Source of the DNA: Sphingobium sp. CECT 9361
GTDB taxonomy: Bacteria; Pseudomonadota; Alphaproteobacteria; Sphingomonadales; Sphingomonadaceae
Assembly (NCBI RefSeq): GCF_918741285.1
Contig: NZ_CAKKNC010000015.1
Location: 53,646-117,645 of the forward strand
Direction: 5' to 3'
Length of the DNA stretch: 64,000 nt
Shown: piece by piece, positions 18,033-26,532 of the stretch
How positions within the stretch are numbered: the first letter of the stretch is position 1
Layout: each line of letters begins with the position of its first letter
The notes under the pieces: generated by a model
What the model saw: only the letters and a program-made list of their open reading frames with translations
Told to the model about the DNA's origin: nothing
The model's database searches: none
Program-made: the position numbers and the translations under genes

Positions 18033-18695
18033 ATGCAGATTATGGACCACAATGCCCTCTATCTCCTGAGTGTGGACGATACTTGCCGTCGACTGATAGA
18101 GATGTGGATGACCGACTGCTCATGGTCGTGCCATTATAAGGAAAATGTGGGGCAGTTACTGGCTGATGTCTCGGACCGGGTGCCTGCCATCGTGCTGATC
18201 GATAGCGGGGTCGTAAGCGATATTGCGACAACGGTGCGCGCGCTTCGAAGTTTGCCAGGATCGGCGTCTGCGCTGCCGATACTGTTGCTGACACCGCATG
18301 TCGAAGAAGCGGGACAGGGTTGCAACGCTGTGCTCCATATGCCGCTAGTGCAGGACAGGCTGCTGGACGCGGTGAGCGAATGGACCGGGCCGCTAGACGA
18401 CAAAGCATTCCGGTCCTTAGACAATCCTTATTATCGACTGATACGGGTCGTCGGTCAGAGCATGGCCGCGGGAATGCTGACGCGCTGTATTGCAGCATTG
18501 CGCCAGGCACTGGAAAAGATTGCAAAAGGCGCAGCGCCGCAAGCCATTGCCCATGATGTTGCCGGGATGTGCGGAATGATGGGATTTGAGAAGCTCAGCA
18601 CGGCTTGGTCTGCGGTGGAATATGATGAACCGGATGCGTTGGAAAAGGCCATTGAACTGACGCAGGCGACTATTGAACGTAAACCAAGCCGCTGA
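18033..18695 (+). CDS. receiver-like / Hpt two-domain phosphotransfer protein
   Basis: The protein has 220 residues. Residues 8-118 resemble a receiver: the DD pair in LLSVDDTCRRL (15-16) and Asp57 in AIVLIDSGV, but the usual KP near the end is replaced by HMP, so it may be a pseudo-receiver. Residues 130-215 are helical with an Hpt signature, His174 in AIAHDVAGMCGMMGFEKLS (HxxxG(x)5GxxxL). Such Hpt domains pass phosphate between hybrid kinases and regulators. It is divergent (104 bp) from the regulator operon and lies just before the pilus operon. The Hpt call is by motif and fairly good. Confidence 0.7.
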   Translation: MQIMDHNALYLLSVDDTCRRLIEMWMTDCSWSCHYKENVGQLLADVSDRVPAIVLIDSGVVSDIATTVRALRSLPGSASALPILLLTPHVEEAGQGCNAVLHMPLVQDRLLDAVSEWTGPLDDKAFRSLDNPYYRLIRVVGQSMAAGMLTRCIAALRQALEKIAKGAAPQAIAHDVAGMCGMMGFEKLSTAWSAVEYDEPDALEKAIELTQATIERKPSR

Positions 18696-18720
18696 ATTTC
18701 CCACGTTTCTTCCAAAAGAA

Positions 18721-18740
18721 ATTTAGACATTAGTCTAAAT
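18721..18740. promoter_or_regulatory. perfect inverted repeat upstream of pilus operon
   Basis: ATTTAGAC-ATTA-GTCTAAAT: two 8-bp arms with a 4-nt spacer, 85 bp before the first pilus gene and 25 bp after the receiver-Hpt stop. There is no T run after it, so a terminator is unlikely. Symmetry and position fit an operator for a dimeric regulator such as the LuxR-type protein at 17.3-17.9 kb; that link is inferred. Confidence 0.5.
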
Positions 18741-18825
18741 ATTCTCTATTTGTTCTCATTTTGGAGAACTTTCTTAACCAAATGGCGCGCTTAGTTGATG
18801 GCAGTCAAATGGCGGGGAAAGCCTT

Positions 18826-19362
18826 ATGGATATGCGTTTATTTTTGAAGCATGGCGTTGCGGCTCTGGCTGCGGCAGCAAGCATGGGGGTCGCTCCACCG
18901 GCTCAGGCGGGGAGCAGCACCGGAACGATCAATGTTCAACTGACGATAACGTCGGCCTGCCTCGTCAACGGAACGGCATCGACCGCGTCGTTCGGATCGG
19001 CTGGCACGATCGCATTCCCGAATGAGCCGGGCACGTTCACGCAGACCGATGCGCAACTTGTCGGATCGCTTGGCGATCTAGCCATTCGCTGTTCGCCCGG
19101 CACGACGCCGACATTGACGATCGGCAACGGTCTCAACGACGATAGTGGTGTGCGGCGGATGGCGTCGGGTACCAACCGTATCGCATACCGCCTCTACACG
19201 GACGCCGGGCGCTCGCAGGAAGTGACTGTCGGTCATAGCATTGCGTTGGGCACGATGGGGCAAACGGCCGTCACTGTGCCGCTTTACGCACGCGCCACGA
19301 ACAGCGGTGTGCTGCCTGCGGGAGCCTATGCGGATACCGTGCAGGTCACTTTGGCTTGGTAA
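18826..19362 (+). CDS. spore coat U (SCPU) domain pilin, major subunit-like
   Basis: The protein is 178 aa: signal peptide (cleavage near PPAQAGSSTG) and one SCPU/Csu-type pilin domain, with the conserved Cys pair (TSACLVNG and AIRCSPGT) and the beta-rich end AGAYADTVQVTLAW. Such subunits are secreted by the chaperone-usher route and polymerise by donor-strand exchange into thin adhesive pili (Csu of Acinetobacter). A GGGGAAAG before ATG 18826 serves as ribosome site. It is the first of five co-directional genes. Confidence 0.87.
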   Translation: MDMRLFLKHGVAALAAAASMGVAPPAQAGSSTGTINVQLTITSACLVNGTASTASFGSAGTIAFPNEPGTFTQTDAQLVGSLGDLAIRCSPGTTPTLTIGNGLNDDSGVRRMASGTNRIAYRLYTDAGRSQEVTVGHSIALGTMGQTAVTVPLYARATNSGVLPAGAYADTVQVTLAW

Positions 19363-19385
19363 CGTGCACTTGATCGAGACAAGCC

Positions 19386-19904
19386 ATGGCACGTTGTTTT
19401 GCCTCCATTATGTCGGTGCCATGCCTATTGTGGACCGCGTGGTCGCCAGCCTATGCGGAACTGACGCGGGATGTGCCGGTGTCTGCCGATGTTGTGGCTG
19501 GTTGCCGGATCGCGACGACGGGCAGCGGAGCTTTGGGAAACGCTGACTTCGGCACCCATCCCGGCACAGCCACGACAACGCTTGACGCCACGGTCATCGG
19601 TGCCAGCGGGAGCGGTCTGCGTATCGAATGCACGCCGGGGGTAACACTCTGCATCGCAGCCGATGCCGGCGCGCATGCCGTGAGCGGGCAGCGGTATCTG
19701 GCCGGTCCGGCAAGCAGCACTCCCGTCGCTTACGATCTTTATGCCAATGGCGGCACGACGCCTTGGACCAGCAACGCGCTCTCGCTGGGCTTTACTGCCG
19801 CCAACACGATCCTGACAGTGCCCATCGTCGCCCGCCTCACGCTTCCGGGCAATGCGCGCGCAGGGGCTTACACAGATACAGTCCATGTCACGCTCACATG
19901 GTGA
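19386..19904 (+). CDS. SCPU domain pilin, second subunit
   Basis: The protein is 172 aa: signal peptide (cleavage after SPAYA) and one SCPU domain, with Cys in VVAGCRIATT and IECTPGVTLC and the end GAYTDTVHVTLTW. It shares the fold and C-terminal motif of the preceding pilin but is diverged, as expected for adaptor or minor subunits of Csu-type systems. It lies 23 bp after the first pilin gene. Confidence 0.85.
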   Translation: MARCFASIMSVPCLLWTAWSPAYAELTRDVPVSADVVAGCRIATTGSGALGNADFGTHPGTATTTLDATVIGASGSGLRIECTPGVTLCIAADAGAHAVSGQRYLAGPASSTPVAYDLYANGGTTPWTSNALSLGFTAANTILTVPIVARLTLPGNARAGAYTDTVHVTLTW

Positions 19905-19923
19905 TTATGCGAAGGACAACGCG

Positions 19924-20655
19924 ATGAAACTACTCGTCATGCCGCTTGGCATACTATGTGCAAGTCTGGCTGCAATCTCACCGGCATTTGCGGCGTCATC
20001 GGTGGTGATCTGGCCCATCGATCCCTCAATGGACGTACAGGACAAGGCAACGCCGCTCTGGATCGAAAATCGGGGGACGGAACCGGTCACCCTGCAGGTT
20101 CGCACCTATCGCTGGGCACAGAACGACAGCGAGAATGTGCATGAGCCACAAAGCGACGTCATCGCGAGCCCGCCAGTCGCGAAGGTCGAGCCAGGCGCAA
20201 GACAATTGATCCGCATTATAAAGGTGAACGGCCCCAGCAAGGGTACCGAATCCGCCTATCGCCTGCTGATCGACGAACTGCCGAAGCCGCCTGCGGAAGG
20301 AGAGCAAAGTGCGCGGCGTGCCGATCTGGCTGTCCAGATGCGCTATTCCATTCCGCTGTTCGTGCGGGGCGAAACATTGAGTGCAGCGAGCCCGGCTACA
20401 GCCCTTGACGCGGCAATGGTTATCGAGCGCGGCCAACGCCACGTCGTAATCCGCAATCGCGGTACCATTCACGCTCGGTTGACGGACCTGCGGCTCTTCA
20501 CGCGGGGTCATGAAACGGCCGTGCGCGACGGTCTGATCGGTTATGTCCTGCCCGGCGCCACGATATATCTGCCGTTGCCGTCCGATGCGCCAGCCGATGC
20601 AGCCGTCCGCGTGGGCGTCAATGGGCAGGATCGTCTGCTGGCATCCGGTACCTGA
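19924..20655 (+). CDS. periplasmic pilus chaperone (CsuC-like)
   Basis: The protein is 243 aa. ATG 19924 starts a signal peptide (MKLLVMPLGILCASLAAISP, cleavage AFA-AS). It has the PapD-type two-domain immunoglobulin fold: VVIWPIDPSMDVQDKATPLW in domain 1, RQLIRIIKVNG in the G1 strand that donates to subunits, and YRLLIDELP, the family hallmark. The second domain spans about 150-240. It holds pilins until they reach the usher. The frame is open from 19852, but that start would overlap the pilin gene and lose the signal peptide. Confidence 0.9.
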   Translation: MKLLVMPLGILCASLAAISPAFAASSVVIWPIDPSMDVQDKATPLWIENRGTEPVTLQVRTYRWAQNDSENVHEPQSDVIASPPVAKVEPGARQLIRIIKVNGPSKGTESAYRLLIDELPKPPAEGEQSARRADLAVQMRYSIPLFVRGETLSAASPATALDAAMVIERGQRHVVIRNRGTIHARLTDLRLFTRGHETAVRDGLIGYVLPGATIYLPLPSDAPADAAVRVGVNGQDRLLASGT

Positions 20656-20671
20656 CGCGTGCCTGCGGACC

Positions 20672-22993
20672 ATGGAGGACTGTCTGATCTCGCGCCGCTG
20701 CCGCGCACTGGTGCACGCGGTATTGGCGCTCTGCATAGCGGCGATTCCGGTATCGGGTTGGGCTCAGACACCTTCCTTTGCGGATATCGCATCCTCCGCC
20801 ACGCAGCTTTTCCTGAAAGTCGATGTCAACGGCACGCGCGATGGCCCAGTTGTGTTCGTGGAGCAGCATGGCGAGCAATTTCGTATAAAACGCGACGATT
20901 TGCGTGCTGTAGGTCTGCACCTTGAAGGGGCAGCGGAAGATATGGTCGATATAACAGCACTTACAGGAGCGAAAGTTGCCTATGATGCCGGACAACAGAG
21001 TCTGTCTGTCACCGTACCGCCTTCGCTCTTGCCCACGCAGCAACTGGGCGACATCTCTGCGTCACTAGCGCCTGCCATTTCTGGCAGCGGTGCGCTCATC
21101 AGCTATGATTTATACGTCCAGACCATCGGTGGCCGCACAACGGCATCCCTATGGAGCGAACAGCGCATCTTCGGACGTTCGGGCACTGCGTCCAACACCG
21201 GCACATTGCGGACATTCCGCGGCGCAGCAAGGTATTTGCGATACGATACGCGGCTGCGCGTGCAGGATGAAGGCCGTGCGCTATCCGCTACCGTGGGCGA
21301 TCTGGTCACAGGCGCGCTCAGTTGGGGCAGCGCGGTAAGGATGGGCGGCATCCAGATAGGACGCAACTTCCGTATCCGGCCAGATCTCGTGCTGACACCT
21401 TTGCCACAATTTGCCGGGCAAGCGAGCGTGCCTTCCGCCGTTGATCTTTTCATCAATGGGCAGCGATCCCGGACAGACAGCGTGCGCCCTGGCCCGTTTC
21501 TCCTCGATGCGCGTCCTTCTATCAACGGCGCCGGAGAGGCAGTCGTCGTGACCACCGACGCAGTGGGACGCCGGATCGCCGCCAGCATACCGTTCTATGT
21601 TTCCAACGATCTGCTGCGTCCTGGCCTTGTAGATTTTTCACTGGAAGCCGGCGCTCTACGTCGCGACTACGGCCTGCGGTCCTTTGCATATGGCATGGCG
21701 GCAGCGAGCAGTGTCGCGCGTGTCGGCATCACGCGTCATCTGACGCTTGAGGCGCAAAGCCAGATATCCCGCAAGGTACAAATGGCGGGAGTGGGGGCAA
21801 TAGTTGCGCCGGGCGTCTTTGGCACCGTCAATCTCTCTGTCAGTGCCAGCCGCAAAGCGACCGGTGCAAACGGCAAACAAGTCGTCATGGGATATGATTA
21901 TGTGGGGCGCCGCTTCGGCATCTCCTTGCAACATGTGGAACGAAGCGTGGCCTACAGCGATCTGGCATCGTTCGATTTGGACCTGCTCTCGGCGGCGCGC
22001 CGCAGCACCCGTGCCTTTGCATCTGCATCGCTGGATTCCGCTGGATCGATCAGTGCCGGTTATATAGATGCAGTGTATCGCAACGCACCGCGCACCCGCC
22101 TGGCCACGGCGTCCTACACGACGACGCTAATGGGGCGTCTTAGCGTAATTGCAAGCGCTGACGTAGATGTTAGGACTGGACGTGCAGGTGGACAGTTCCG
22201 TCTGCTTTTGCCGTTCGGTCGAAACAGCGTGTCGGCGGGCGTGCAGCGCACATCGACCGGCACAACTCGCACGCAGGCCGATTTCGTTCGATCCATCCCC
22301 AGCGAAGGCGGCGTGGGGATGTCCGCCAGTATCGCACGCGAAGAAAAAAGTGGGACGCTTGCACAAGGTGAAGCTGTGTGGCGCACGCCTGTCGCTCAAT
22401 TGACGGCAGGAGGATCGCGAGGGCGCAGCGACACCGCACTTTGGGGCAGTGCGAGTGGGTCGCTGATCGTTCTCGGCGGGCAGGTTATGCCAACCGCACA
22501 AGTCAGCGACGCCTTTGCACTCGTCTCCACCGATGGCATACAAGGTGTGCCGGTTTATTATGAAAATCAGCGTGTCGGTGTGAGCAATCGTCATGGGTAC
22601 GCTTTCGTACCTAGCGTTACATCGCATTATTCGGGTCGATACAGCATCGACCCGATGGCGCTTGACCAGACTATTTCGGTGCCGGTTGCCGAAAAGCGCG
22701 TTAACATTCGTACCGGCGGCGGCGCTGTCGTCCATTTCGCGCTTGGCAAGCAACGTGCCATCGCCCTGACACTAATCGATGGCATAAACCGCCCACTTCC
22801 GGTCGGCAGCATTGTCGAAAAGATAGGGCCGGAGGGCTCCGTGGTGGTCGGCTGGGATGGCCTATTATATCTTGAAAATGTACAATCTGGTGCGGTTCTC
22901 GATGTGCTTCGCGCCGATGGCGGGCACTGCCGTGCATTAGTGCCGACGCTTTCAACAGAATCTGTAACGCCCTCGGTGGTGTCATGCCTGTAA
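20672..22993 (+). CDS. outer-membrane usher (CsuD/FimD-like)
   Basis: The protein is 773 aa. ATG 20672 is chosen because it begins a signal peptide (MEDCLISRRCRALVHAVLAL, cleavage near GWAQT). The order follows ushers: an N-terminal chaperone-binding domain (to about 130), a 24-strand barrel with plug (PSAVDLFINGQRSRTDSVRP, then GPFLLDARPSINGAGEAVVV) and C-terminal domains ending in a Cys pair (GGHCRALVPT and VVSCL). It forms the secretion pore and assembly platform. Its stop overlaps the tip-subunit start by 10 nt. Confidence 0.92.
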   Translation: MEDCLISRRCRALVHAVLALCIAAIPVSGWAQTPSFADIASSATQLFLKVDVNGTRDGPVVFVEQHGEQFRIKRDDLRAVGLHLEGAAEDMVDITALTGAKVAYDAGQQSLSVTVPPSLLPTQQLGDISASLAPAISGSGALISYDLYVQTIGGRTTASLWSEQRIFGRSGTASNTGTLRTFRGAARYLRYDTRLRVQDEGRALSATVGDLVTGALSWGSAVRMGGIQIGRNFRIRPDLVLTPLPQFAGQASVPSAVDLFINGQRSRTDSVRPGPFLLDARPSINGAGEAVVVTTDAVGRRIAASIPFYVSNDLLRPGLVDFSLEAGALRRDYGLRSFAYGMAAASSVARVGITRHLTLEAQSQISRKVQMAGVGAIVAPGVFGTVNLSVSASRKATGANGKQVVMGYDYVGRRFGISLQHVERSVAYSDLASFDLDLLSAARRSTRAFASASLDSAGSISAGYIDAVYRNAPRTRLATASYTTTLMGRLSVIASADVDVRTGRAGGQFRLLLPFGRNSVSAGVQRTSTGTTRTQADFVRSIPSEGGVGMSASIAREEKSGTLAQGEAVWRTPVAQLTAGGSRGRSDTALWGSASGSLIVLGGQVMPTAQVSDAFALVSTDGIQGVPVYYENQRVGVSNRHGYAFVPSVTSHYSGRYSIDPMALDQTISVPVAEKRVNIRTGGGAVVHFALGKQRAIALTLIDGINRPLPVGSIVEKIGPEGSVVVGWDGLLYLENVQSGAVLDVLRADGGHCRALVPTLSTESVTPSVVSCL

Positions 22994-23949
22994 TCGTTCC
23001 ATTGGTCCGTATCCTTATGATCATATTCGGATTAATGGCTTTGCCTGAAACGGCATCAGCGGCTTGCACGGTTAGCGCTGTCAGCGGTAGTCTCGGCACG
23101 CAGTCATCCTATAGCGTCCAGACAGGCGGCGCTGCACGTACCAAGATTGGTGCGGGCTTCACGTGTTCCGGAGCACTCATCACGCTTGTATCCAGCAACA
23201 GTGCGAATGCAACGATGACCACCACGAACCAGTTCAAGCTCAAGCGTGCAGGAAGCAGCGACGCTATACAGTACGCAGTATCTGCCGATCCGGGTGGCAC
23301 ATTGCCATTTTCCAACAACAGCACCGTCAACTATATGAGTTCTTCAACGCTGGCGTTGCTGGGCATATTGGATCAGGGCAATTTTGCGCCATCCATCTAC
23401 ATCCTGCCACAGTCCGGTGCCAACGTATCGGCTGGGACCTATACCGATACAATGCGTATCGACTGGGTGTGGTCGGTTTGCCATGGTGTCAACGTCCTGG
23501 GTATCTGCATCCTAAGCGAAAATGGCACGGGAACGGCCCTTGTTACCCTGACGATGATTGTCAGTGCCGATTGCCGGATCAGCGTGCAGCCGATCAGCTT
23601 CGGCTCGGCTGCGTTGGTCGATCAATTTACCGAGAAAAGCGGCAGCTTTGCTGTGGATTGCACCAAGGACAGCACGTTCAGCATTAGCGTTACCAATGGC
23701 AATTCAGGCGCATCGACGCCATGGCGGAAGATGAGTAATGGCTCTGGCGGAACGCTGGACTATAATATTTACTGGGCCGATGGGCACACCATATGGAATG
23801 CCGCCGCACCCGTCGTCGGTGCTGCACCCGGCATAGGTGCTGCCGTGCCGGGGCAAAATTATCTGTTCAAGGCCCGCATCAATCCTGCGCAGAGCGCTCC
23901 GCCGGCGGGGCATTACACCGATTTAGTAAGCGTACTGGTGATGTTTTAG
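22984..23949 (+). CDS. two-domain SCPU tip adhesin-like subunit (CsuE-like)
   Basis: The protein is 321 aa with a signal peptide (cleavage near ASAACTV) and two SCPU-type domains: about 25-165 (ending YTDTMRIDWVW) and about 180-321 (starting VSADCRISVQPISFGSA and ending AGHYTDLVSVLVMF). In Csu-type pili the distal two-domain subunit is the tip adhesin. As last gene of the operon, overlapping the usher by 10 nt, it fits that role. Binding specificity cannot be seen in the sequence. Confidence 0.85.
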   Translation: MPVIVPLVRILMIIFGLMALPETASAACTVSAVSGSLGTQSSYSVQTGGAARTKIGAGFTCSGALITLVSSNSANATMTTTNQFKLKRAGSSDAIQYAVSADPGGTLPFSNNSTVNYMSSSTLALLGILDQGNFAPSIYILPQSGANVSAGTYTDTMRIDWVWSVCHGVNVLGICILSENGTGTALVTLTMIVSADCRISVQPISFGSAALVDQFTEKSGSFAVDCTKDSTFSISVTNGNSGASTPWRKMSNGSGGTLDYNIYWADGHTIWNAAAPVVGAAPGIGAAVPGQNYLFKARINPAQSAPPAGHYTDLVSVLVMF

Positions 23950-24669
23950 ACTGATTGGATAAAGATCGTTCGATTGGTTCGCGGCTATGGGGGCAGCAAG
24001 ACAAGCGTTCAAACGCAAATTGCCGGATCGCTGAGCGAAAGCACGGCGTCCTGAAGCGAACGCTAGAGCACCAGCGCAATCCGTAGCTATCGGCTAAATG
24101 CAACTGAAGTCATCGAGATATCTGGACCTCAACGAATTTGGACCAAGGACGGCTTTCCGAACTGTAACGCGGTCATAATGGAACGTCGAGGCTCGGTTCC
24201 CCATGCGGTGGTTCTCAGGCAGTCACGCGCCACGATGCGTCTTGCAAATCACCGCTCGACGGCGTCTCCCACGCCAATGAGCTGACTGCTGGCCAGCATG
24301 AACAGCCCGCGCTTGCCTCTTGCCCGTGCCTAGAGCCCCCCCGCAAGGGCCACAGGGACAATAATTCGGCGAAGTTGTCGTTGTCACACAGAAACTCGAC
24401 TTCGTTACACTTTTATCTCTTGACTAGGCCATAAAGCGAAGTGCACTTTGCTATTCAGGCGATTAAGCAGAACGGATTCGAATAACGATCCTCTTATCCG
24501 CTGAGGGCTAATGTCGGTCGTTTTCGACCATTCAAAAAATACGGCGTCTGCAGGCTTGATCGGTCCAGGATGAAGATTGCGACGAGCGGCTGCCGTGATC
24601 GCTGAGAATTGATGCATGGGACAGACAATTTGTCTTGCTCATTCAAAAGTGCTGGCTGGGGGAAATTTG
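23950..24669. other. gene-free stretch of about 720 bp
   Basis: Between the pilus operon and the amidohydrolase gene. I see no open frame with family-like translation on either strand, no tRNA and no clear repeat. Scattered stops in all frames suggest decayed sequence. The promoter of the amidohydrolase gene must lie near its right end. Confidence 0.55.
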
Positions 24670-26457
24670 ATGAGCAGCAATATACACTTTATGTATCTAT
24701 CACGCTCGGCGATAGCAGCATCGTTGGCCGTTTTAGCATTGTTGCCCTTGCCTGTGCATGCTAAAAATGCCGGCACGCCGATTGCCGACATAGTGATTAG
24801 TAACGGAAAGATATTCTCTTCCATCACCAGTAAACCGTGGAGCGAAGCGCTCGCGATCAAAGATAAAAAGATTCTCGCTATCGGTTCAACGCAGGATATA
24901 AAAGAATATATTGGACCTAGCACTGAGGTAATTGACGCTCAAAAACAACTAGTCATTCCTGGTATTATTGATGCTCATGTCCATCTTTCAAATTCCATAA
25001 AAGATATCATAGCCTTCAACTGCTCGTCTCCAAACGATGCCAGCCTTGATCAACTTATAGTGAATGTTGCGGCATGCGCTAAAGGGCGTAAGCCCGGTGA
25101 ATGGGTGACGGTCAATGCGTATAGCAGCCGCCTGATACCGCAACTGACCGCATCGGATGCCTTGCAGAAGTTGGATGCGGCGACGCCCGATAACCCCGTG
25201 GTTATCCGCAGCGACTCCGTTCATGATCGCTGGGTGAACTCGGCGGCCCTTAAACTTGCCAATATCACCAAGCAAACGACAGTCGCTGACGGCACGATCG
25301 GGAAAGATCCGAGCAGCGGTGAACTTAACGGGCTGTTGATAGAGTGGGGTGCGGCTGGTTTGGTCGACACGATCAGCCCGCTGGGTAAATTCAACAGCAC
25401 TGACGACAGTGGACTTCTCGAACAAGGCGCGGTCTTGCTCAACAGCTTTGGGGTTACTGGCTGGGTAGAGGCCATGTCCTCCGTGGAAAGCGCTGCGGCG
25501 TATCGCAAAGCTGACGAAAGTGGCAATTTTCACGGTCGGGTGGGCATCTCCATCCTACTGGACCCTAACAAGGTTGCGCCGTCCGAACTGCCAGCTCTTT
25601 TCAAGGCCGCATCGGCTTCTGATGATGCCCATCTCTCCACCAAGTTTGCGAAGATATTTCTGGACGGTACTCCAGTTACGCAGACAGCGTCAGTGTTGGA
25701 GCCTTACTTGCCCAACAAGGAACATGGCGCGCATTATCATGGGGAGCAAAAGGTTTCACAGGATCTGCTCAATCAGACTGTTACCGCTCTCGATGCGCTT
25801 GGCGTATCGGTTAAGATGCACGTCACAGGCGATGGCTCGGTGCGTGAAGCCCTCAATGCAGTCATGGCAGCCAGAGCTGCCAACGGCAATCGTGGCCCCA
25901 CGCACACCTTGGCACACGCCGGACATCTCGCGCCGGAAGATATCAGGCGCTTCGCTACATTGAATGTCGCTTTTGAAGCGTCGCCAACAATGTGGTTTCC
26001 AGGACCAATCATGGACGCCATGATCGCTATGCTCGGTAAGGACAGGGCCGAGAACTTCTGGCTGTTCCGCACCTATATGAAGAATGGAGCGCTGGTTGCC
26101 GGGGGCACCGACTGGAAAACGATCCCGGGAGAATATTCTGATCTATGGTCGGGGATCGAGGGCATGGTCACGCGCCGCAATCCAACCGGCAAATTTCCCG
26201 GTGTTCTGCATCCTGAAGAGGCGTTGGATGTTGCAACCGCCTTGCAACTCTACACGATCAATTCCGCAAGGGTCCTTCGCGTCGATGATGTTGCCGGCTC
26301 GCTGGAGCCAGGAAAGTCGGCCGACGTCGTCATCCTGAATCAGGATATATTTACGGTAAACCCCGACTGTATTTCAGAAACCGCGCCACTTATGACCATC
26401 TTTGAAGGGGCAGTTGTCTATAAAAATCCCAAAAAGGATGCTCCTGCCTGCTCCTAA
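24670..26457 (+). CDS. secreted amidohydrolase (YtcJ-like)
   Basis: The protein is 595 aa. ATG 24670 follows GGGGG at 24657-24661 and begins a signal sequence (about residues 8-32, cleavage near PVHAKN). The amidohydrolase fold shows metal-binding HxH in IDAHVHLSN, a later His in KMHVTGDGSVREAL, LAHAGHLAPEDI and the catalytic Asp in VAGGTDWKT. The C-terminal composite strand set (GSLEPGKSADVVILNQDI) is typical of YtcJ-type enzymes, which hydrolyse amide or formamide bonds in imported compounds. It is followed 75 bp later by a TonB receptor gene, so the receptor may import its substrate or product. Confidence 0.87.
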   Translation: MSSNIHFMYLSRSAIAASLAVLALLPLPVHAKNAGTPIADIVISNGKIFSSITSKPWSEALAIKDKKILAIGSTQDIKEYIGPSTEVIDAQKQLVIPGIIDAHVHLSNSIKDIIAFNCSSPNDASLDQLIVNVAACAKGRKPGEWVTVNAYSSRLIPQLTASDALQKLDAATPDNPVVIRSDSVHDRWVNSAALKLANITKQTTVADGTIGKDPSSGELNGLLIEWGAAGLVDTISPLGKFNSTDDSGLLEQGAVLLNSFGVTGWVEAMSSVESAAAYRKADESGNFHGRVGISILLDPNKVAPSELPALFKAASASDDAHLSTKFAKIFLDGTPVTQTASVLEPYLPNKEHGAHYHGEQKVSQDLLNQTVTALDALGVSVKMHVTGDGSVREALNAVMAARAANGNRGPTHTLAHAGHLAPEDIRRFATLNVAFEASPTMWFPGPIMDAMIAMLGKDRAENFWLFRTYMKNGALVAGGTDWKTIPGEYSDLWSGIEGMVTRRNPTGKFPGVLHPEEALDVATALQLYTINSARVLRVDDVAGSLEPGKSADVVILNQDIFTVNPDCISETAPLMTIFEGAVVYKNPKKDAPACS

Positions 26458-26532
26458 GACAATAGGGCAACAAAGACGATTGAATGAATTTGATTAATTG
26501 CATCGAGTAATATTCAAATAAGGGGGAATTAT

